Source: Xanthocytophaga agilis (lineage in GTDB: Bacteria > Bacteroidota > Bacteroidia > Cytophagales > 172606-1). Taken from it: a stretch of 64,000 bases of DNA. The stretch is from contig NZ_JASJOU010000002.1 in assembly GCF_030068605.1 (NCBI RefSeq), positions 682,001-746,000 of the forward strand. The letters run 5' to 3'. Under the pieces are notes generated by a model. The model did not search any database. It had not been told where the DNA came from and worked only from the letters and a program-made list of their open reading frames with translations. The translations under genes and the position numbers were made by a program. Positions 1 through 8,807 of this stretch are shown here, piece after piece. Position 1 is the first letter of the stretch; the number at the start of each line of letters is the position of its first letter.

Positions 1-365
1 ACACTTTTACCTGAAACGATGGTTTGTCCTACAACGATACCAGCAGGTGCCAGTATATATCTTTTTTCACCATCTGCATAGTTTACTAATGCAATACGAG
101 CGGAACGATTTGGATCATACTCTACAGTTTCAACAGTAGCAGTAATATCAAACTTATCACGTTTAAAATCGATAATCCGATATTTACGCTTGTGTCCACC
201 ACCGATATATCGCATTGCACGGTGTCCGTTATCATTCCGACCACCTGTCCTTTTCAGGGTTTCAGTCAAAGACTTCTCAGGCTTGTCAGTAGTAATCTCC
301 TCAAAAGAAGGAGCCATTCTGAACCGTTGTCCTGGAGTAATTGGTTTTAATTTCTTAACAGCCAT
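1..365 (-). CDS. rplB: 50S ribosomal protein L2, N-terminal part (runs off the window edge)
   Basis: The first 121 residues of L2 are visible; the rest lies beyond position 1. L2 is a primary 23S rRNA-binding protein near the peptidyl transferase centre and subunit interface. The stretch [17 protein letters not shown] at about residues 44-60 is the highly conserved N-terminal part of the family. The start is the ATG read from 365, which gives the usual MAVKKLKP opening. It follows rplW by 55 nt on the same strand and is the last visible gene of the rplC-rplD-rplW-rplB group. Confidence 0.97.
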   Translation of the reverse strand, partial: MAVKKLKPITPGQRFRMAPSFEEITTDKPEKSLTETLKRTGGRNDNGHRAMRYIGGGHKRKYRIIDFKRDKFDITATVETVEYDPNRSARIALVNYADGEKRYILAPAGIVVGQTIVSGKS

Positions 366-420
366 TTTACTTATTTACTTTTAAACACGGATTATCGTGC
401 CGTGCCACATAAGTTAATTA

Positions 421-708
421 TTAAATATCTCCGTAGAAGTCAATCACTTCTCCTGCAGCCAACGTTACGATTGCTTTCTTATAAGAAACTGTACGACCAG
501 CAAGAACTTTAGATTGAGTAAAGCGAGTCTTTTCTTTACCAGCATAACGGATAGTTCTTACACCATTAACGTTAACGCCATAAGCACGCTCAATCGCCTT
601 TTTAATCTCTATCTTATTAGCCTTTTTATCAACAACAAAGGTGTAAATACCTTTTTCAGTCAAGGCATTCGCCTTTTCAGTAATCAGAGGTCTTTTAATG
701 ATACTCAT
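421..708 (-). CDS. rplW: 50S ribosomal protein L23
   Basis: L23 is a small protein at the polypeptide exit tunnel and the docking site for trigger factor and SRP. The 95-residue length fits the bacterial family, as do the opening SIIKRPLITEKA and the central segment YTFVVDKKANKIEIKKAIE. It lies 8 nt after rplD and 55 nt before rplB, so it is almost certainly cotranscribed with both. Confidence 0.96.
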   Translation of the reverse strand: MSIIKRPLITEKANALTEKGIYTFVVDKKANKIEIKKAIERAYGVNVNGVRTIRYAGKEKTRFTQSKVLAGRTVSYKKAIVTLAAGEVIDFYGDI

Positions 709-716
709 TTTTTGAG

Positions 717-1343
717 CTATTTAAGAAGTTCTTCAATTTTCACTAATGAACCTTCGCTTATCAATAAAAGATCCGCATTCATCAGTTCATATGTATTAAG
801 TTGATTCGCCAGAATAACTTTAGATTTTGGCAAATTGCGACTTGATAAAACAACATTCTTATTTACTTCAGGAAGAACTAACAATGTTTTTTTATCTAGA
901 GCAGACAAACTTTCCAGAATCTTAATATATTCTTTTGTCTTTGGCTGACTCAACGTAAAGTCTTCAACAACTGTAATTCCAGAATTAACAGCTTTGTAGC
1001 TTAATGCTGACTTTCTAGCCAACTCCTTAACTTTCTTGTTCAACTTAAAGCTATAATCACGAGGAACAGGTCCAAAAACACGACCACCATGACGATAAAG
1101 AGGGTTCTTAATACTTCCTTTACGAGAACCACCTGTACCTTTTTGCTTGTGAAGTTTACGGGTAGAACCATGAACCTCATTTCTTTGCTTTGCCTTATGG
1201 GTTCCCTGACGCTGATTAGCAAGATATTGCTTTACATCCAGGTAGATCGCATGATCATTTGGAGTTATGCCGAAGATCTCATCAACCAAGGCAATTTTTC
1301 TACCTGTCTCTTTACCCGAAATATTATATATTGATACTTCCAT
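717..1343 (-). CDS. rplD: 50S ribosomal protein L4
   Basis: L4 (208 residues) binds 23S rRNA domain I and sends a loop into the exit tunnel. The loop is recognisable at about residues 66-92 ([13 protein letters not shown], then RHGGRVFGP). In gammaproteobacteria L4 also represses the S10 operon; nothing here shows whether that occurs, but the new transcription unit starting at rplC would be the relevant target. It sits 37 nt after rplC and 8 nt before rplW. The start gives the usual MEVSIYN opening. Confidence 0.96.
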   Translation of the reverse strand: MEVSIYNISGKETGRKIALVDEIFGITPNDHAIYLDVKQYLANQRQGTHKAKQRNEVHGSTRKLHKQKGTGGSRKGSIKNPLYRHGGRVFGPVPRDYSFKLNKKVKELARKSALSYKAVNSGITVVEDFTLSQPKTKEYIKILESLSALDKKTLLVLPEVNKNVVLSSRNLPKSKVILANQLNTYELMNADLLLISEGSLVKIEELLK

Positions 1344-1380
1344 TGTTACTTACCTTTTTAGTACACACTTGATGTATGTA

Positions 1381-2016
1381 TTAGATGATTTCTCTGTGAT
1401 TATCAATGATGACAATAGAATTTTTAGCTCCAGGAACAGAACCACTGATCAAAACCAGATTTTTCTCTGGAATAACTCTCAAAACACGAAGATTTTGAAC
1501 AGTTACACGATTACCACCTGTCCGACCAGCCATACGCAATCCTTTAAACACCCGAGCAGGGAAAGAACACGCACCGATAGAACCTGGATGGCGTTGGCGA
1601 TTGTGCTGACCATGCGTACCCGCACCCACACCACTAAATCCATGTCTCTTTACAACACCTTGAAAACCTTTACCTTTAGAAGTGCCAACCACATCAACGA
1701 ACTCACCTGCTTCACATACATCTCCAACCTGGATAGTATCGCCTAAAGAAACTTTTACTACAAAGTCTTTAAACTCAACAAGCTTGCGCTTAGGAGTTGT
1801 ATTTGCCTTTTTAAAATGGCCTAACAATGGCTTGGCAGTGTTTTTTTCTTTCTTTTCTCCGAAAGCCAACTGTACTGCTTCATATCCATCAACCTCAATC
1901 GACTTTACTTGTGTAACCACACAAGGTCCTGCCTCAATTACTGTACACGCAACACTTTCACCCTCAGGTGTAAAGATGCTGGTCATTCCAATTTTTTTTC
2001 CTAAGATACCTGACAT
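1381..2016 (-). CDS. rplC: 50S ribosomal protein L3
   Basis: L3 (211 residues) is an early-assembly protein whose extension reaches the peptidyl transferase centre. Family signatures are [10 protein letters not shown] at residues 6-15, [14 protein letters not shown] at 114-127 and [14 protein letters not shown] near 159-172. It is the first gene of its own transcription unit: a Bacteroidota promoter lies about 85-115 bp upstream, and the previous gene rpsJ ends in a terminator. The leader between the predicted transcription start and the ATG is about 75 nt. Confidence 0.96.
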   Translation of the reverse strand: MSGILGKKIGMTSIFTPEGESVACTVIEAGPCVVTQVKSIEVDGYEAVQLAFGEKKEKNTAKPLLGHFKKANTTPKRKLVEFKDFVVKVSLGDTIQVGDVCEAGEFVDVVGTSKGKGFQGVVKRHGFSGVGAGTHGQHNRQRHPGSIGACSFPARVFKGLRMAGRTGGNRVTVQNLRVLRVIPEKNLVLISGSVPGAKNSIVIIDNHREII

Positions 2017-2099
2017 GATTGCTTAAAAACTTACGTGAATGTTTTAAAGCTTATGACTTGATTTTGACAACCAGCGGTCAGCTTTTGTAAAACGGACTG

Positions 2100-2129
2100 C
2101 AAAGGTAGAGGTTTATATTAAGAAAGCAA
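2100..2129 (-). promoter_or_regulatory. Promoter of the rplC-rplD-rplW-rplB unit
   Basis: On the minus strand TTG (2129-2127) is followed by a 19-nt spacer and TACCTTTG (2107-2100), an exact match to the Bacteroidota consensus TTG/TAnnTTTG. The predicted start is near 2093, about 75 nt before the rplC ATG. Confidence 0.8.
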
Positions 2130-2231
2130 GCAATAGATCAAAAAAAATAAAGCGCTAGGCACTTTTTTTTCACTTTTGCCGTTTCCTGCCTCTTTCTTGG
2201 TTATCTATTGAAGGATAAACTTTAATATATC

Positions 2232-2270
2232 AAATAAAAAACCTGCTTCTGTTAGCAACAGAGGCAGGTT
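2232..2270 (-). terminator. Intrinsic terminator after rpsJ
   Basis: A 14-bp stem (2240-2253 with 2257-2270, one G-T pair) closes on a 3-nt loop. Read on the minus strand it is followed by TTTTTATTTG. It lies 22 nt after the rpsJ stop and before the rplC promoter, so it separates rpsJ from the rest of the S10 genes. Confidence 0.85.
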
Positions 2271-2292
2271 CTGCTTCTGACAAATAAGCTCG

Positions 2293-2598
2293 TCACACTT
2301 TAATTTCTACATCAACACCACTAGGTAATTCAAGTTTCATTAATGCGTCAACTGTCTTTGCACTGGAAGAATGAATATCAATCAAACGCTTGTATGTGCA
2401 AAGTTGAAATTGTTCACGCGATTTTTTGTTAACATGTGGTGAACGCAATACTGTAAATTTTTCTTTTTCAGTAGGCAACGGAATAGGACCGCTCACTACT
2501 GCTCCTGTAGACTTTACAGCTTTTACGATTCTTTCACATGACTTGTCTACCAAGCTATGATCGAATGATTTTAATTTAATCCGAATTTTCTGAGTCAT
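2293..2598 (-). CDS. rpsJ: 30S ribosomal protein S10
   Basis: S10 (101 residues) is a 30S head protein, also known as NusE in antitermination. Family segments include [16 protein letters not shown] at the N-terminus, [24 protein letters not shown] in the middle (given in part) and [11 protein letters not shown] at the end. It lies 126 nt after fusA, with a hairpin between. It ends before a strong terminator, so in this genome it belongs to the str unit and not to the downstream S10 unit. Confidence 0.96.
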   Translation of the reverse strand: MTQKIRIKLKSFDHSLVDKSCERIVKAVKSTGAVVSGPIPLPTEKEKFTVLRSPHVNKKSREQFQLCTYKRLIDIHSSSAKTVDALMKLELPSGVDVEIKV

Positions 2599-2673
2599 TT
2601 TATTATTTGTTCAGGCGCTGATACACGTTTGACCAGCAGGTTTTGACTTTGAAAAGAAACTTATATACATAAA

Positions 2674-2713
2674 ATAGACTACAAACTATTTTCTCAAACA
2701 ATCTGTAGTCTAT
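2674..2713 (-). terminator. Hairpin between fusA and rpsJ (possible attenuator)
   Basis: A 10-bp perfect stem (2674-2683 with 2704-2713) encloses a 20-nt loop, 12 nt after the fusA stop. The minus-strand sequence after it (TTTTATG) is only weakly T-rich. It may act as a partial terminator or an mRNA 3'-end stabiliser. Confidence 0.45.
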
Positions 2714-2724
2714 CCAATTTTACT

Positions 2725-4869
2725 TTACACTTTAGCTCCTTTAAGCTTTGCAATAACTGTTTCAGCCATGTTAGGAGGCAAAATCTCATAATGAGAGAAT
2801 GTCAATGTTGCAGAAGCGCGACCAGAGGAAATAGTACGCAGATCAGTTACATATCCGAATAGTTCAGACAATGGAACGTCAGCTTTTACAATTTGAGCAC
2901 CACCTTTGCTGTCCATACCTTTCATCAAACCACGACGACGGTTTAAGTCACCTGTTACAGGACCTGTAAACTCGTCAGGAGTAGTAACTTCTACACTCAT
3001 GATTGGTTCAAGTAATTTAGGACCAGCTTGTTTAGCAGCTTCGCGGAAACCATCACGTGCAGCGATCTCGAAAGACAGTGAGTCGGAGTCAACTGCGTGG
3101 AAAGAACCATGGAACAAACGTACTTTCATACTATCAACAGGATATCCTGCCATAGGTCCGTTTTTCATAGCTTCTGCAAAACCTTTCTGAACTGCAGGAA
3201 TAAATTCGCGAGGAATAGCACCACCAACGATTGCATTTACAAACTGGAAGCTTTCAGTTGGGTTAGCCGCTTTGAAATCTTCGTCTATTGGTCCGATTTC
3301 AAATACAATATCCGCAAATTTACCACGACCACCCGTTTGTTTCTTAAATACCTCACGGTGTTCGATAGTTTTGGTGATAGTTTCTTTGTAAGCAACCTGA
3401 GGAGCACCCTGATTGATTTCAACGTTAAATTCACGTCTCATCCGGTCAATGATGATTTCCAGGTGCAACTCACCCATACCCTTTAATACAGTCTGTCCAG
3501 TTTCCTGATCAGTCTCTACACGAAGTGTTGGATCTTCTTCTACCAGTTTAGTGATAGCGTTACTTAATTTATCAACATCAGCTTGTTTCTTAGGCTCAAT
3601 AGCATATCCAATTACAGGCTCTGGGAAGCTCATAGACTCCAGAATGATAGGCTTGCTTTCATCAACCAGTGTATCACCAGTTTTGATATCTTTGAAACCA
3701 ACACCTGCTGCGATATCACCTGCTTCTACCTTATCAATTGGATTCTGCTTGTTAGCATGCATCTGCATCAGACGAGAGATACGCTCTTTTTTACCAGTAC
3801 GCATGTTCAATACATAAGAACCAGCATCCAGATATCCTGAATATACACGGAAGAATGCAAGACGACCTACATATGGATCTGTTGCAATTTTGAATGCTAA
3901 TGCGGCAAATGGTCCATTTACATCTGGCTTTCTTTCTTCTTCTTGTCCTGAATCAGGATTTTCCCCCATAATTGCAGGCATATCTAATGGAGAAGGCAGA
4001 TAGGCAATAACCGCATCCAGCATAGTTTGTACACCTTTGTTTTTGAAGGCAGAACCACACAATACAGGAGTGATTGTCATGTCGATAGTAGCTTTACGAA
4101 TAGCCACCATCATTTCTTCACGTGTGATAGAGTTAGGATCATCAAAGAACTTCTCCATCAGATGGTCATCGTATTCAGCTACAGATTCAACCAGATATTG
4201 TCTCCACTCATCAGCAGTTTCAATCAGGTCTTCAGGAATATCAATGATTTTATATGTTTTACCTTTATCTGCTTCATTCCAGATGATACCTTTCATGATC
4301 AACAGGTCAACAACACCTTTAAATTGATCTTCAGCACCAATCGGAACTTGTAACGGAACAGGTTTAGCATTCAGTTTTTCTTTGATTTCTTTTACACAGT
4401 TAAAGAAATCTGCACCAGCACGATCCATCTTGTTTACGAAACAAAGACGTGGCACATGGTACTTGTTAGCCTGACGCCATACGGTTTCAGACTGAGGTTC
4501 TACACCTGATACGGCATCAAACAAAGCAACTGCACCATCCAATACACGCAGAGAACGCTCTACTTCTACAGTAAAGTCTACGTGACCAGGAGTATCAATC
4601 AGGTTAATCTCATATGTTTTTGTTATACCATCAAGAACCTCGCCCTGCTCTGTTGGATAATTCCATTGCGCGTGAGTAGCAGCAGAAGTAATGGTGATAC
4701 CACGTTCCTGTTCCTGCACCATCCAGTCCATAGTTGCAGCGCCTTCGTGTACTTCACCTATTTTGTGAGTTCTTCCTGTGTAGTACAGAACACGCTCACT
4801 GGTAGTTGTTTTTCCGGCATCAATGTGCGCCATGATACCAATATTGCGCAGATATTTTAAGTCAGCCAT
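2725..4869 (-). CDS. fusA: Translation elongation factor G
   Basis: EF-G (714 residues, usual length about 700) is the GTPase that drives ribosomal translocation. GTPase motifs are clear: AHIDAGKTT at residues 14-22, RGITI at 56-60, DTPGHVDF at 92-99 and NKMD at 146-149. Domains II to V follow without a break. [15 protein letters not shown] marks domain IV, and the C-terminus ends in the usual [12 protein letters not shown] region. It lies between rpsG (150-nt spacer with two hairpins) and rpsJ, the normal Bacteroidota str order without tuf. Confidence 0.97.
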   Translation of the reverse strand: MADLKYLRNIGIMAHIDAGKTTTSERVLYYTGRTHKIGEVHEGAATMDWMVQEQERGITITSAATHAQWNYPTEQGEVLDGITKTYEINLIDTPGHVDFTVEVERSLRVLDGAVALFDAVSGVEPQSETVWRQANKYHVPRLCFVNKMDRAGADFFNCVKEIKEKLNAKPVPLQVPIGAEDQFKGVVDLLIMKGIIWNEADKGKTYKIIDIPEDLIETADEWRQYLVESVAEYDDHLMEKFFDDPNSITREEMMVAIRKATIDMTITPVLCGSAFKNKGVQTMLDAVIAYLPSPLDMPAIMGENPDSGQEEERKPDVNGPFAALAFKIATDPYVGRLAFFRVYSGYLDAGSYVLNMRTGKKERISRLMQMHANKQNPIDKVEAGDIAAGVGFKDIKTGDTLVDESKPIILESMSFPEPVIGYAIEPKKQADVDKLSNAITKLVEEDPTLRVETDQETGQTVLKGMGELHLEIIIDRMRREFNVEINQGAPQVAYKETITKTIEHREVFKKQTGGRGKFADIVFEIGPIDEDFKAANPTESFQFVNAIVGGAIPREFIPAVQKGFAEAMKNGPMAGYPVDSMKVRLFHGSFHAVDSDSLSFEIAARDGFREAAKQAGPKLLEPIMSVEVTTPDEFTGPVTGDLNRRRGLMKGMDSKGGAQIVKADVPLSELFGYVTDLRTISSGRASATLTFSHYEILPPNMAETVIAKLKGAKV

Positions 4870-4926
4870 AGTTTTACCTTGCGGTAATTACAGGTTTGAT
4901 ATATAAAAACGTTATTATTTATGTCA

Positions 4927-4948
4927 ATAGCGGACACTTGCCCGCTAT
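4927..4948 (-). other. Hairpin 1 in the rpsG-fusA spacer
   Basis: A 7-bp perfect stem, ATAGCGG (4927-4933) with CCGCTAT (4942-4948), has an 8-nt loop and lies about 60 nt before the fusA start. There is no T-run on the minus strand, so it is unlikely to be a terminator. It could be a processing or translational-control element. Confidence 0.5.
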
Positions 4949-4958
4949 CAATAAGAAT

Positions 4959-5003
4959 GTCATTTTACAGAAGCTTCCCTAAAGAAAAACCCTGTAAAAC
5001 GAC
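4959..5003 (-). other. Hairpin 2 in the rpsG-fusA spacer
   Basis: A 12-bp stem (4959-4970 with 4992-5003, one G-T pair) has a 21-nt loop and begins 17 nt after the rpsG stop. With hairpin 1 it makes the 150-nt spacer strongly structured, a place where mRNA processing or ribosomal-protein feedback could act. Confidence 0.5.
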
Positions 5004-5020
5004 ATATATATCGAAAGAAA

Positions 5021-5488
5021 TTAAAACTTAAAGTGAGAGAACGCTTTGTTTGCATCCGCCATACGATGAGTATCATCTTTCTTTTTCACAGCAGCACCTT
5101 CGCCTTTAGACGCAGCAACAATCTCCCCTGCTAATCTTTCTGTCATTGTTTTCTCACCACGTTTACGTGCATAGGCGATCATCCATTTGATACCCAATGC
5201 CTGACGACGCTCAGGACGTACTTCTGTTGGAACCTGGAATGTAGCACCACCAACCCGACGACTGCGAACTTCTACAGTTGGCATAATATTATTCAACGCC
5301 TTTCTCCATACATCCAATCCATTTTCATTTGTACGACTAGCAACCAGATCAACTGCATCATAGAAGATAGAGTAAGCAATACTCTTCTTTCCTTCATACA
5401 TCAATGAATTCACAAATTTGGTTACCAATACATCCTTAAATTTAGGATCAGGTAAAACGTAGCGCTTTTGAGGTTTAGACTTTCTCAT
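5021..5488 (-). CDS. rpsG: 30S ribosomal protein S7
   Basis: S7 (155 residues) is the primary assembly protein of the 30S head and contacts E-site tRNA. Recognisable segments are MRKSKPQKR at the N-terminus, NALNNIMPTVEVRSRRVGGA-type sequence in the middle (here KALNNIMPTVEVRSRRVGG) and MADANKAFSHFKF at the end. The length is normal. It follows rpsL by 151 nt and precedes fusA by 151 nt; both spacers are longer than in many bacteria and contain hairpins. Confidence 0.96.
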   Translation of the reverse strand: MRKSKPQKRYVLPDPKFKDVLVTKFVNSLMYEGKKSIAYSIFYDAVDLVASRTNENGLDVWRKALNNIMPTVEVRSRRVGGATFQVPTEVRPERRQALGIKWMIAYARKRGEKTMTERLAGEIVAASKGEGAAVKKKDDTHRMADANKAFSHFKF

Positions 5489-5519
5489 AATTTCTCGTGT
5501 GTGTTACACAACGCTTCTC

Positions 5520-5532
5520 CGGCATATTGCCG
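5520..5532 (-). other. Small hairpin in the rpsL-rpsG spacer
   Basis: CGGCA-TAT-TGCCG forms a 5-bp stem with a 3-nt loop, about 30 nt upstream of the rpsG start codon. There is no adjacent T-run. A role in translation of rpsG is possible but unproven. Confidence 0.35.
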
Positions 5533-5639
5533 AATACTCACGATTTTTAGTTAAAATAAAAGATTGATTTTTTATTAAATCGGACAAGGCCAAATAAATA
5601 CTTATACTACCATCTAAAAGACAGACAGCACTACTTTAC

Positions 5640-6056
5640 TTATTTTTTACCACCTTTTCCTTTTACTGGTTGTGCTGGCTGACCCGGTTTCGGACGTTTA
5701 GCACCGTACTTAGAACGACCTTGTTTACGGTTCTGAACACCAGCAGTATCCAACGCACCACGTACGATGTGATAACGAACACCTGGAAGATCTTTCACAC
5801 GACCACCACGAATCAAAACGATAGAGTGCTCTTGTAGGTTATGTCCTTCTCCAGGGATGTAAGCGTTAACCTCTTTCTGATTTGTCAAACGCACACGAGC
5901 TACTTTACGCAAAGCAGAATTTGGTTTTTTTGGCGTCGTTGTATACACACGTGTACACACACCGCGACGCTGCGGACAGGAATCCAAAGCAGGAGATTTT
6001 GACTTAAACTCCAACTGTGTTCTTCCCTTACGTACTAACTGTTGAATAGTAGGCAT
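5640..6056 (-). CDS. rpsL: 30S ribosomal protein S12
   Basis: S12 (138 residues) controls decoding accuracy at the A site. The decoding loops [12 protein letters not shown] (about residues 40-51) and [13 protein letters not shown] (84-96) are intact. Lys44 and Lys88 match the wild-type lysines whose substitution gives streptomycin resistance elsewhere, so no resistance allele is seen. The C-terminus carries an extra lysine/glycine-rich tail ([15 protein letters not shown]) beyond the usual length of about 124. It is the first gene of the str unit, with its own strong promoter. Confidence 0.97.
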   Translation of the reverse strand: MPTIQQLVRKGRTQLEFKSKSPALDSCPQRRGVCTRVYTTTPKKPNSALRKVARVRLTNQKEVNAYIPGEGHNLQEHSIVLIRGGRVKDLPGVRYHIVRGALDTAGVQNRKQGRSKYGAKRPKPGQPAQPVKGKGGKK

Positions 6057-6105
6057 TTATGTATTATTTTTTTACGTTTCTTAATACGTTTTTATTTTGG
6101 GAACG

Positions 6106-6135
6106 CAAAAGTAAAGTAAATAATCAAGATTGCAA
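6106..6135 (-). promoter_or_regulatory. Promoter of the rpsL-rpsG-fusA-rpsJ unit
   Basis: On the minus strand TTG (6135-6133), a 19-nt spacer and TACTTTTG (6113-6106) fit the Bacteroidota promoter exactly. The predicted start is near 6099, about 43 nt before the rpsL ATG. Confidence 0.8.
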
Positions 6136-6359
6136 AATTCTTTATATTTTTTTCAAGGGTCTATTTCCTTTGTGTCTCAGACAGAAACAATTGCTTATAT
6201 ACTCCTGTAATTGTGGTTTGATTATCGTCAGACTACTATACAGAATAAGCTTTCATATACAGCAACCATACACTCTATTCTCATAATAAAGCACTTTTGC
6301 CAGAGCAGACGCCATTCACCTCATTGTAAGGGATTTGGATTTTCTCTGATAGCTATAAA

Positions 6360-6387
6360 ATAAAAAAGGCAGCACACATGTGCTACC
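6360..6387 (-). terminator. Intrinsic terminator after purE
   Basis: An 8-bp stem (6368-6375 with 6380-6387, one G-T pair) with a 4-nt loop is followed on the minus strand by TTTTTTATTTTA. It lies 30 nt after the purE stop. Confidence 0.8.
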
Positions 6388-6417
6388 CTTCAGAGCATTA
6401 GAGACTAAAACAGATAT

Positions 6418-6906
6418 TTAAAACTGAGGTTGATTTAAGCGTTCATTCATCTTTTCAACTTTTCTTTTTAAATCATCTTTATACGCAGCTAAACGATTGG
6501 CTATTTTCTCATCAGAAACTCCCAGAATCTGAGCGGCAAGTATACCCGCGTTTTTTGCACCATCCAGTGCAACAGTAGCAACAGGTACTCCACCTGGCAT
6601 TTGTAAAATGGATAAAATGGAATCCCATCCATCTGTAGAATGAGAAGATTTTACGGGCACTCCGATTACAGGAAGGGTTGTTAAAGAAGCAACCATACCT
6701 GGCAAATGAGCAGCACCACCGGCTCCTGCTACGATTACTTTTATTCCACGGCCACGTGCCGCTTGAGCATATTCAACCATACGCAAAGGTGTACGATGGG
6801 CTGAAACAATAGAAACTTCGTAAGGGATGGATAATTCCTGAAGAATATTGGCAGCATCAGACATTACCCGATAATCAGACTCACTGCCCATAATAATACC
6901 TACCAT
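6418..6906 (-). CDS. purE: N5-carboxyaminoimidazole ribonucleotide mutase (class I PurE)
   Basis: PurE converts N5-CAIR to CAIR in de novo purine synthesis, acting on the product of PurK. It has 162 residues, normal for class I. Seen are MGSESDYRVM at 6-15 (phosphate binding, substrate Ser/Asp), SAHRTP at 35-40 with the catalytic His37, and GGAAHLPGM at 63-71. It lies downstream of purK on the same strand, with a 238-nt spacer that carries a possible separate -7 box (TATCTTTG at 6972-6965). It may therefore be transcribed both alone and with purK. Confidence 0.95.
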   Translation of the reverse strand: MVGIIMGSESDYRVMSDAANILQELSIPYEVSIVSAHRTPLRMVEYAQAARGRGIKVIVAGAGGAAHLPGMVASLTTLPVIGVPVKSSHSTDGWDSILSILQMPGGVPVATVALDGAKNAGILAAQILGVSDEKIANRLAAYKDDLKRKVEKMNERLNQPQF

Positions 6907-6964
6907 AGTTGGCTATAGATTAAAATAAAATATAAAGAAATTTGAGTGTGTATAGGTTTCGCTT

Positions 6965-6972
6965 CAAAGATA
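6965..6972 (-). promoter_or_regulatory. Possible -7 element of purE
   Basis: TATCTTTG on the minus strand matches TAnnTTTG exactly, about 60 nt before the purE ATG. No TTG is found at the normal distance upstream, so this is weaker than the rpsL or rplC promoters. Confidence 0.45.
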
Positions 6973-7144
6973 AAATCGCCTGCTAAGTACTGCTTTTTTT
7001 TCGTATCAAACAAGAAACTAAGACAAAATAAATATCTGACTAACAAACAGAAAGCAAAATAAAATTTCAAAAACATAAAATAGTTACAAAACAACTATCC
7101 TACTATCTGACATTAACCAAATAAGTCTATCATGAATACTGACT

Positions 7145-8287
7145 CTACTTGCTTATTACTTTCAGACCGTCACGGACTACCGAAACTTTATTCTGTAGAG
7201 AACTCAGGTTGATGTCCAGAATGGTTACATGTCCCATCTTTCTGAATGGCTTGGTAGTCTGCTTGCCATATAAATGAGGATATACACCTGCTATTTGCAA
7301 AACAGTTTCCATCCCTTCATAATATGCATCTCCGGTGTATCCTGCCTCACCAAGCAGATTTACCATAGCGGCAAGTGATTTTATGTGTGTACTTCCCAAT
7401 GGCAAATCCAGAACGGCTCTGAGATGTTGTTCAAACTGGGAAGTATAATTGGCTTTGATAGTATGGTGTCCGCTGTTGTGTGGACGGGGAGCAGATTCAT
7501 TTACCAAGACTTCTCCCTCTTTGGTCAAGAACATCTCAACAGCAAGTAAACCTACTATCTCCAACTTATCAGCCACTTTACGGGCTAATTGCTGAGCCTG
7601 TTCCTCTACCTCTACGGAAATCTGTGCAGGAGCAAACAGGTACTCTACCAGATTGTGTACCGGATGAAATACTAACTCCACCACTGGGAATGTTTCCATT
7701 TCGCCATTACTCCGACGTGCCACAATAACTGAAATTTCTTTCTCAAAATCGATAGCTTTTTCCAGCAGACCAGGTTCAGTAAAGGCTTTCCCCAGATCCT
7801 CAGCCGATTTTAAGCGCTGTACTCCTCTCCCATCGTATCCTGCTTTGCCCAATTTTTGAAATGCAGGAAGAAAGTCAACGTGTTTTGCTACGTCTTCAAC
7901 TGTATCTGTCAGCACAAAATCAGGTGTTGGAATGTCGTGGTCTTTGTAGAATTGTTTTTGTACACGTTTGTCCTGAATGATTCGGATTACCTTAGGCTGA
8001 GGAAATACTTTCACTCCTTCGGCTTCCAGTTTTTCCAGTGCGTCTACATTGACGTGTTCAATTTCAATGGTAAGTACATCTACATTTTTTCCAAAAGCAT
8101 AGACGGCGTCGAAATCCATCAGAGAACCCTGCACAAACTCATGGGCCAGATATTTGCAGGGGGCTTCCGCATCCGGGTCCATGATTTTGATATATGTATT
8201 TAAGTCGATAGAGGCTTGTATAAGCATGCGACCAAGCTGTCCTCCTCCGAGAATGCCTAGTTTAAATGTTTTACTAAACGGATTCAT
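7145..8287 (-). CDS. purK: 5-(carboxyamino)imidazole ribonucleotide synthase (PurK, ATP-grasp)
   Basis: PurK makes N5-CAIR from AIR, bicarbonate and ATP, feeding PurE. From the start chosen here it has 380 residues, near the family length. Seen are KLGILGGGQLGRML at the N-terminus, the ATP-grasp segment KAGYDGRGVQ, FEKEISVIVAR, and the C-terminal NESAPRPHNSGHHT signature. The frame is open upstream to an ATG at 8359. The extra 24 residues are Ser/Thr-rich, unlike the family, and a hairpin (8307-8325) lies in that stretch, so the ATG at 8287 is preferred. Confidence 0.94.
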   Translation of the reverse strand: MNPFSKTFKLGILGGGQLGRMLIQASIDLNTYIKIMDPDAEAPCKYLAHEFVQGSLMDFDAVYAFGKNVDVLTIEIEHVNVDALEKLEAEGVKVFPQPKVIRIIQDKRVQKQFYKDHDIPTPDFVLTDTVEDVAKHVDFLPAFQKLGKAGYDGRGVQRLKSAEDLGKAFTEPGLLEKAIDFEKEISVIVARRSNGEMETFPVVELVFHPVHNLVEYLFAPAQISVEVEEQAQQLARKVADKLEIVGLLAVEMFLTKEGEVLVNESAPRPHNSGHHTIKANYTSQFEQHLRAVLDLPLGSTHIKSLAAMVNLLGEAGYTGDAYYEGMETVLQIAGVYPHLYGKQTTKPFRKMGHVTILDINLSSLQNKVSVVRDGLKVISK

Positions 8288-8306
8288 TGTATTTGTAGCT
8301 AGTGAG

Positions 8307-8325
8307 CTGGTGACAGTATCACCAG
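8307..8325 (-). other. Hairpin just upstream of the purK start
   Basis: CTGGTGA (8307-8313) and TCACCAG (8319-8325) form a perfect 7-bp stem with a 5-nt loop. It lies between the two possible purK start codons, so it is probably in the mRNA leader. Confidence 0.45.
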
Positions 8326-8377
8326 TAGAAGTCGTTAGTGTTTGAGTTCTTGCAGACAAAGGGATTATTTGGGGTCA

Positions 8378-8385
8378 CAAAGGTA
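8378..8385 (-). promoter_or_regulatory. -7 element of purK
   Basis: TACCTTTG on the minus strand matches the consensus exactly. The predicted start near 8371 leaves about 84 nt to the preferred purK ATG. No good TTG lies 19-21 nt upstream. Confidence 0.5.
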
Positions 8386-8447
8386 TAGGATTTTATATTA
8401 GGAAAAGTATGTGATACAAAGAATAAAATATTTTGTCTACACTTTTC

Positions 8448-8477
8448 TTGCGTGCTATACTCCTGCGCCTATATTTG
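8448..8477 (+). promoter_or_regulatory. Promoter of tRNA-Ala
   Basis: TTG (8448-8450), a 19-nt spacer and TATATTTG (8470-8477) make a full-consensus Bacteroidota promoter that places transcription a few bases before the tRNA 5' end at 8488. Confidence 0.85.
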
Positions 8478-8487
8478 CAATCCGTTT

Positions 8488-8561
8488 GGGGTGTTAGCTC
8501 AGCTGGCTAGAGCGCTACAATGGCATTGTAGAGGTCATCGGTTCGACTCCGATACGCTCCA
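8488..8561 (+). tRNA. tRNA-Ala (anticodon GGC)
   Basis: A complete cloverleaf can be drawn. The acceptor GGGGTGT pairs with ACGCTCC, including the G3-U70 alanine identity pair. The D-arm is GCTC...GAGC. The anticodon arm CTACA-ATGGCAT-TGTAG gives anticodon GGC. The T-arm is ATCGG-TTCGACT-CCGAT, and the discriminator base is A. CCA is not encoded. It reads alanine codon GCC (and GCU by wobble). It is a single-gene unit with its own promoter and terminator. Confidence 0.95.
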
Positions 8562-8563
8562 CT

Positions 8564-8597
8564 AAACCCTCAGATCTTGTATGTTTTGAGGGTTTTT
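8564..8597 (+). terminator. Terminator of tRNA-Ala
   Basis: AAACCCTCA (8564-8572) pairs with TGAGGGTTT (8587-8595) and runs into TTTTT, 3 nt after the tRNA. Confidence 0.8.
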
Positions 8598-8807
8598 GCT
8601 TTAATAACTGCCAAAGTTGGTACTGTTTCGTTAAGATAAGTATGCTGTATCAAAAGTAATTTGATGACAAGTAGGAAGTCGATTCAACACTATAAAAAAG
8701 AATTAGTTAACTCCCAGACTTTCCTCCACCCATAAAGATAAATCTGATATACAATTAGTACTCCTGATTTTACCAATAGTTACCTCTTGATACCCCCTAT
8801 TCCAATC

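Noticed and set aside
5640-6056. Streptomycin-resistance allele in rpsL
   Set aside because: Both key lysines (44 and 88) are the wild-type residues.
6900-7094. 64-codon minus-strand frame between purE and purK
   Set aside because: Phe/Leu/Tyr-rich translation of an AT-rich spacer, overlapping the purE start and a possible promoter, with no family features.
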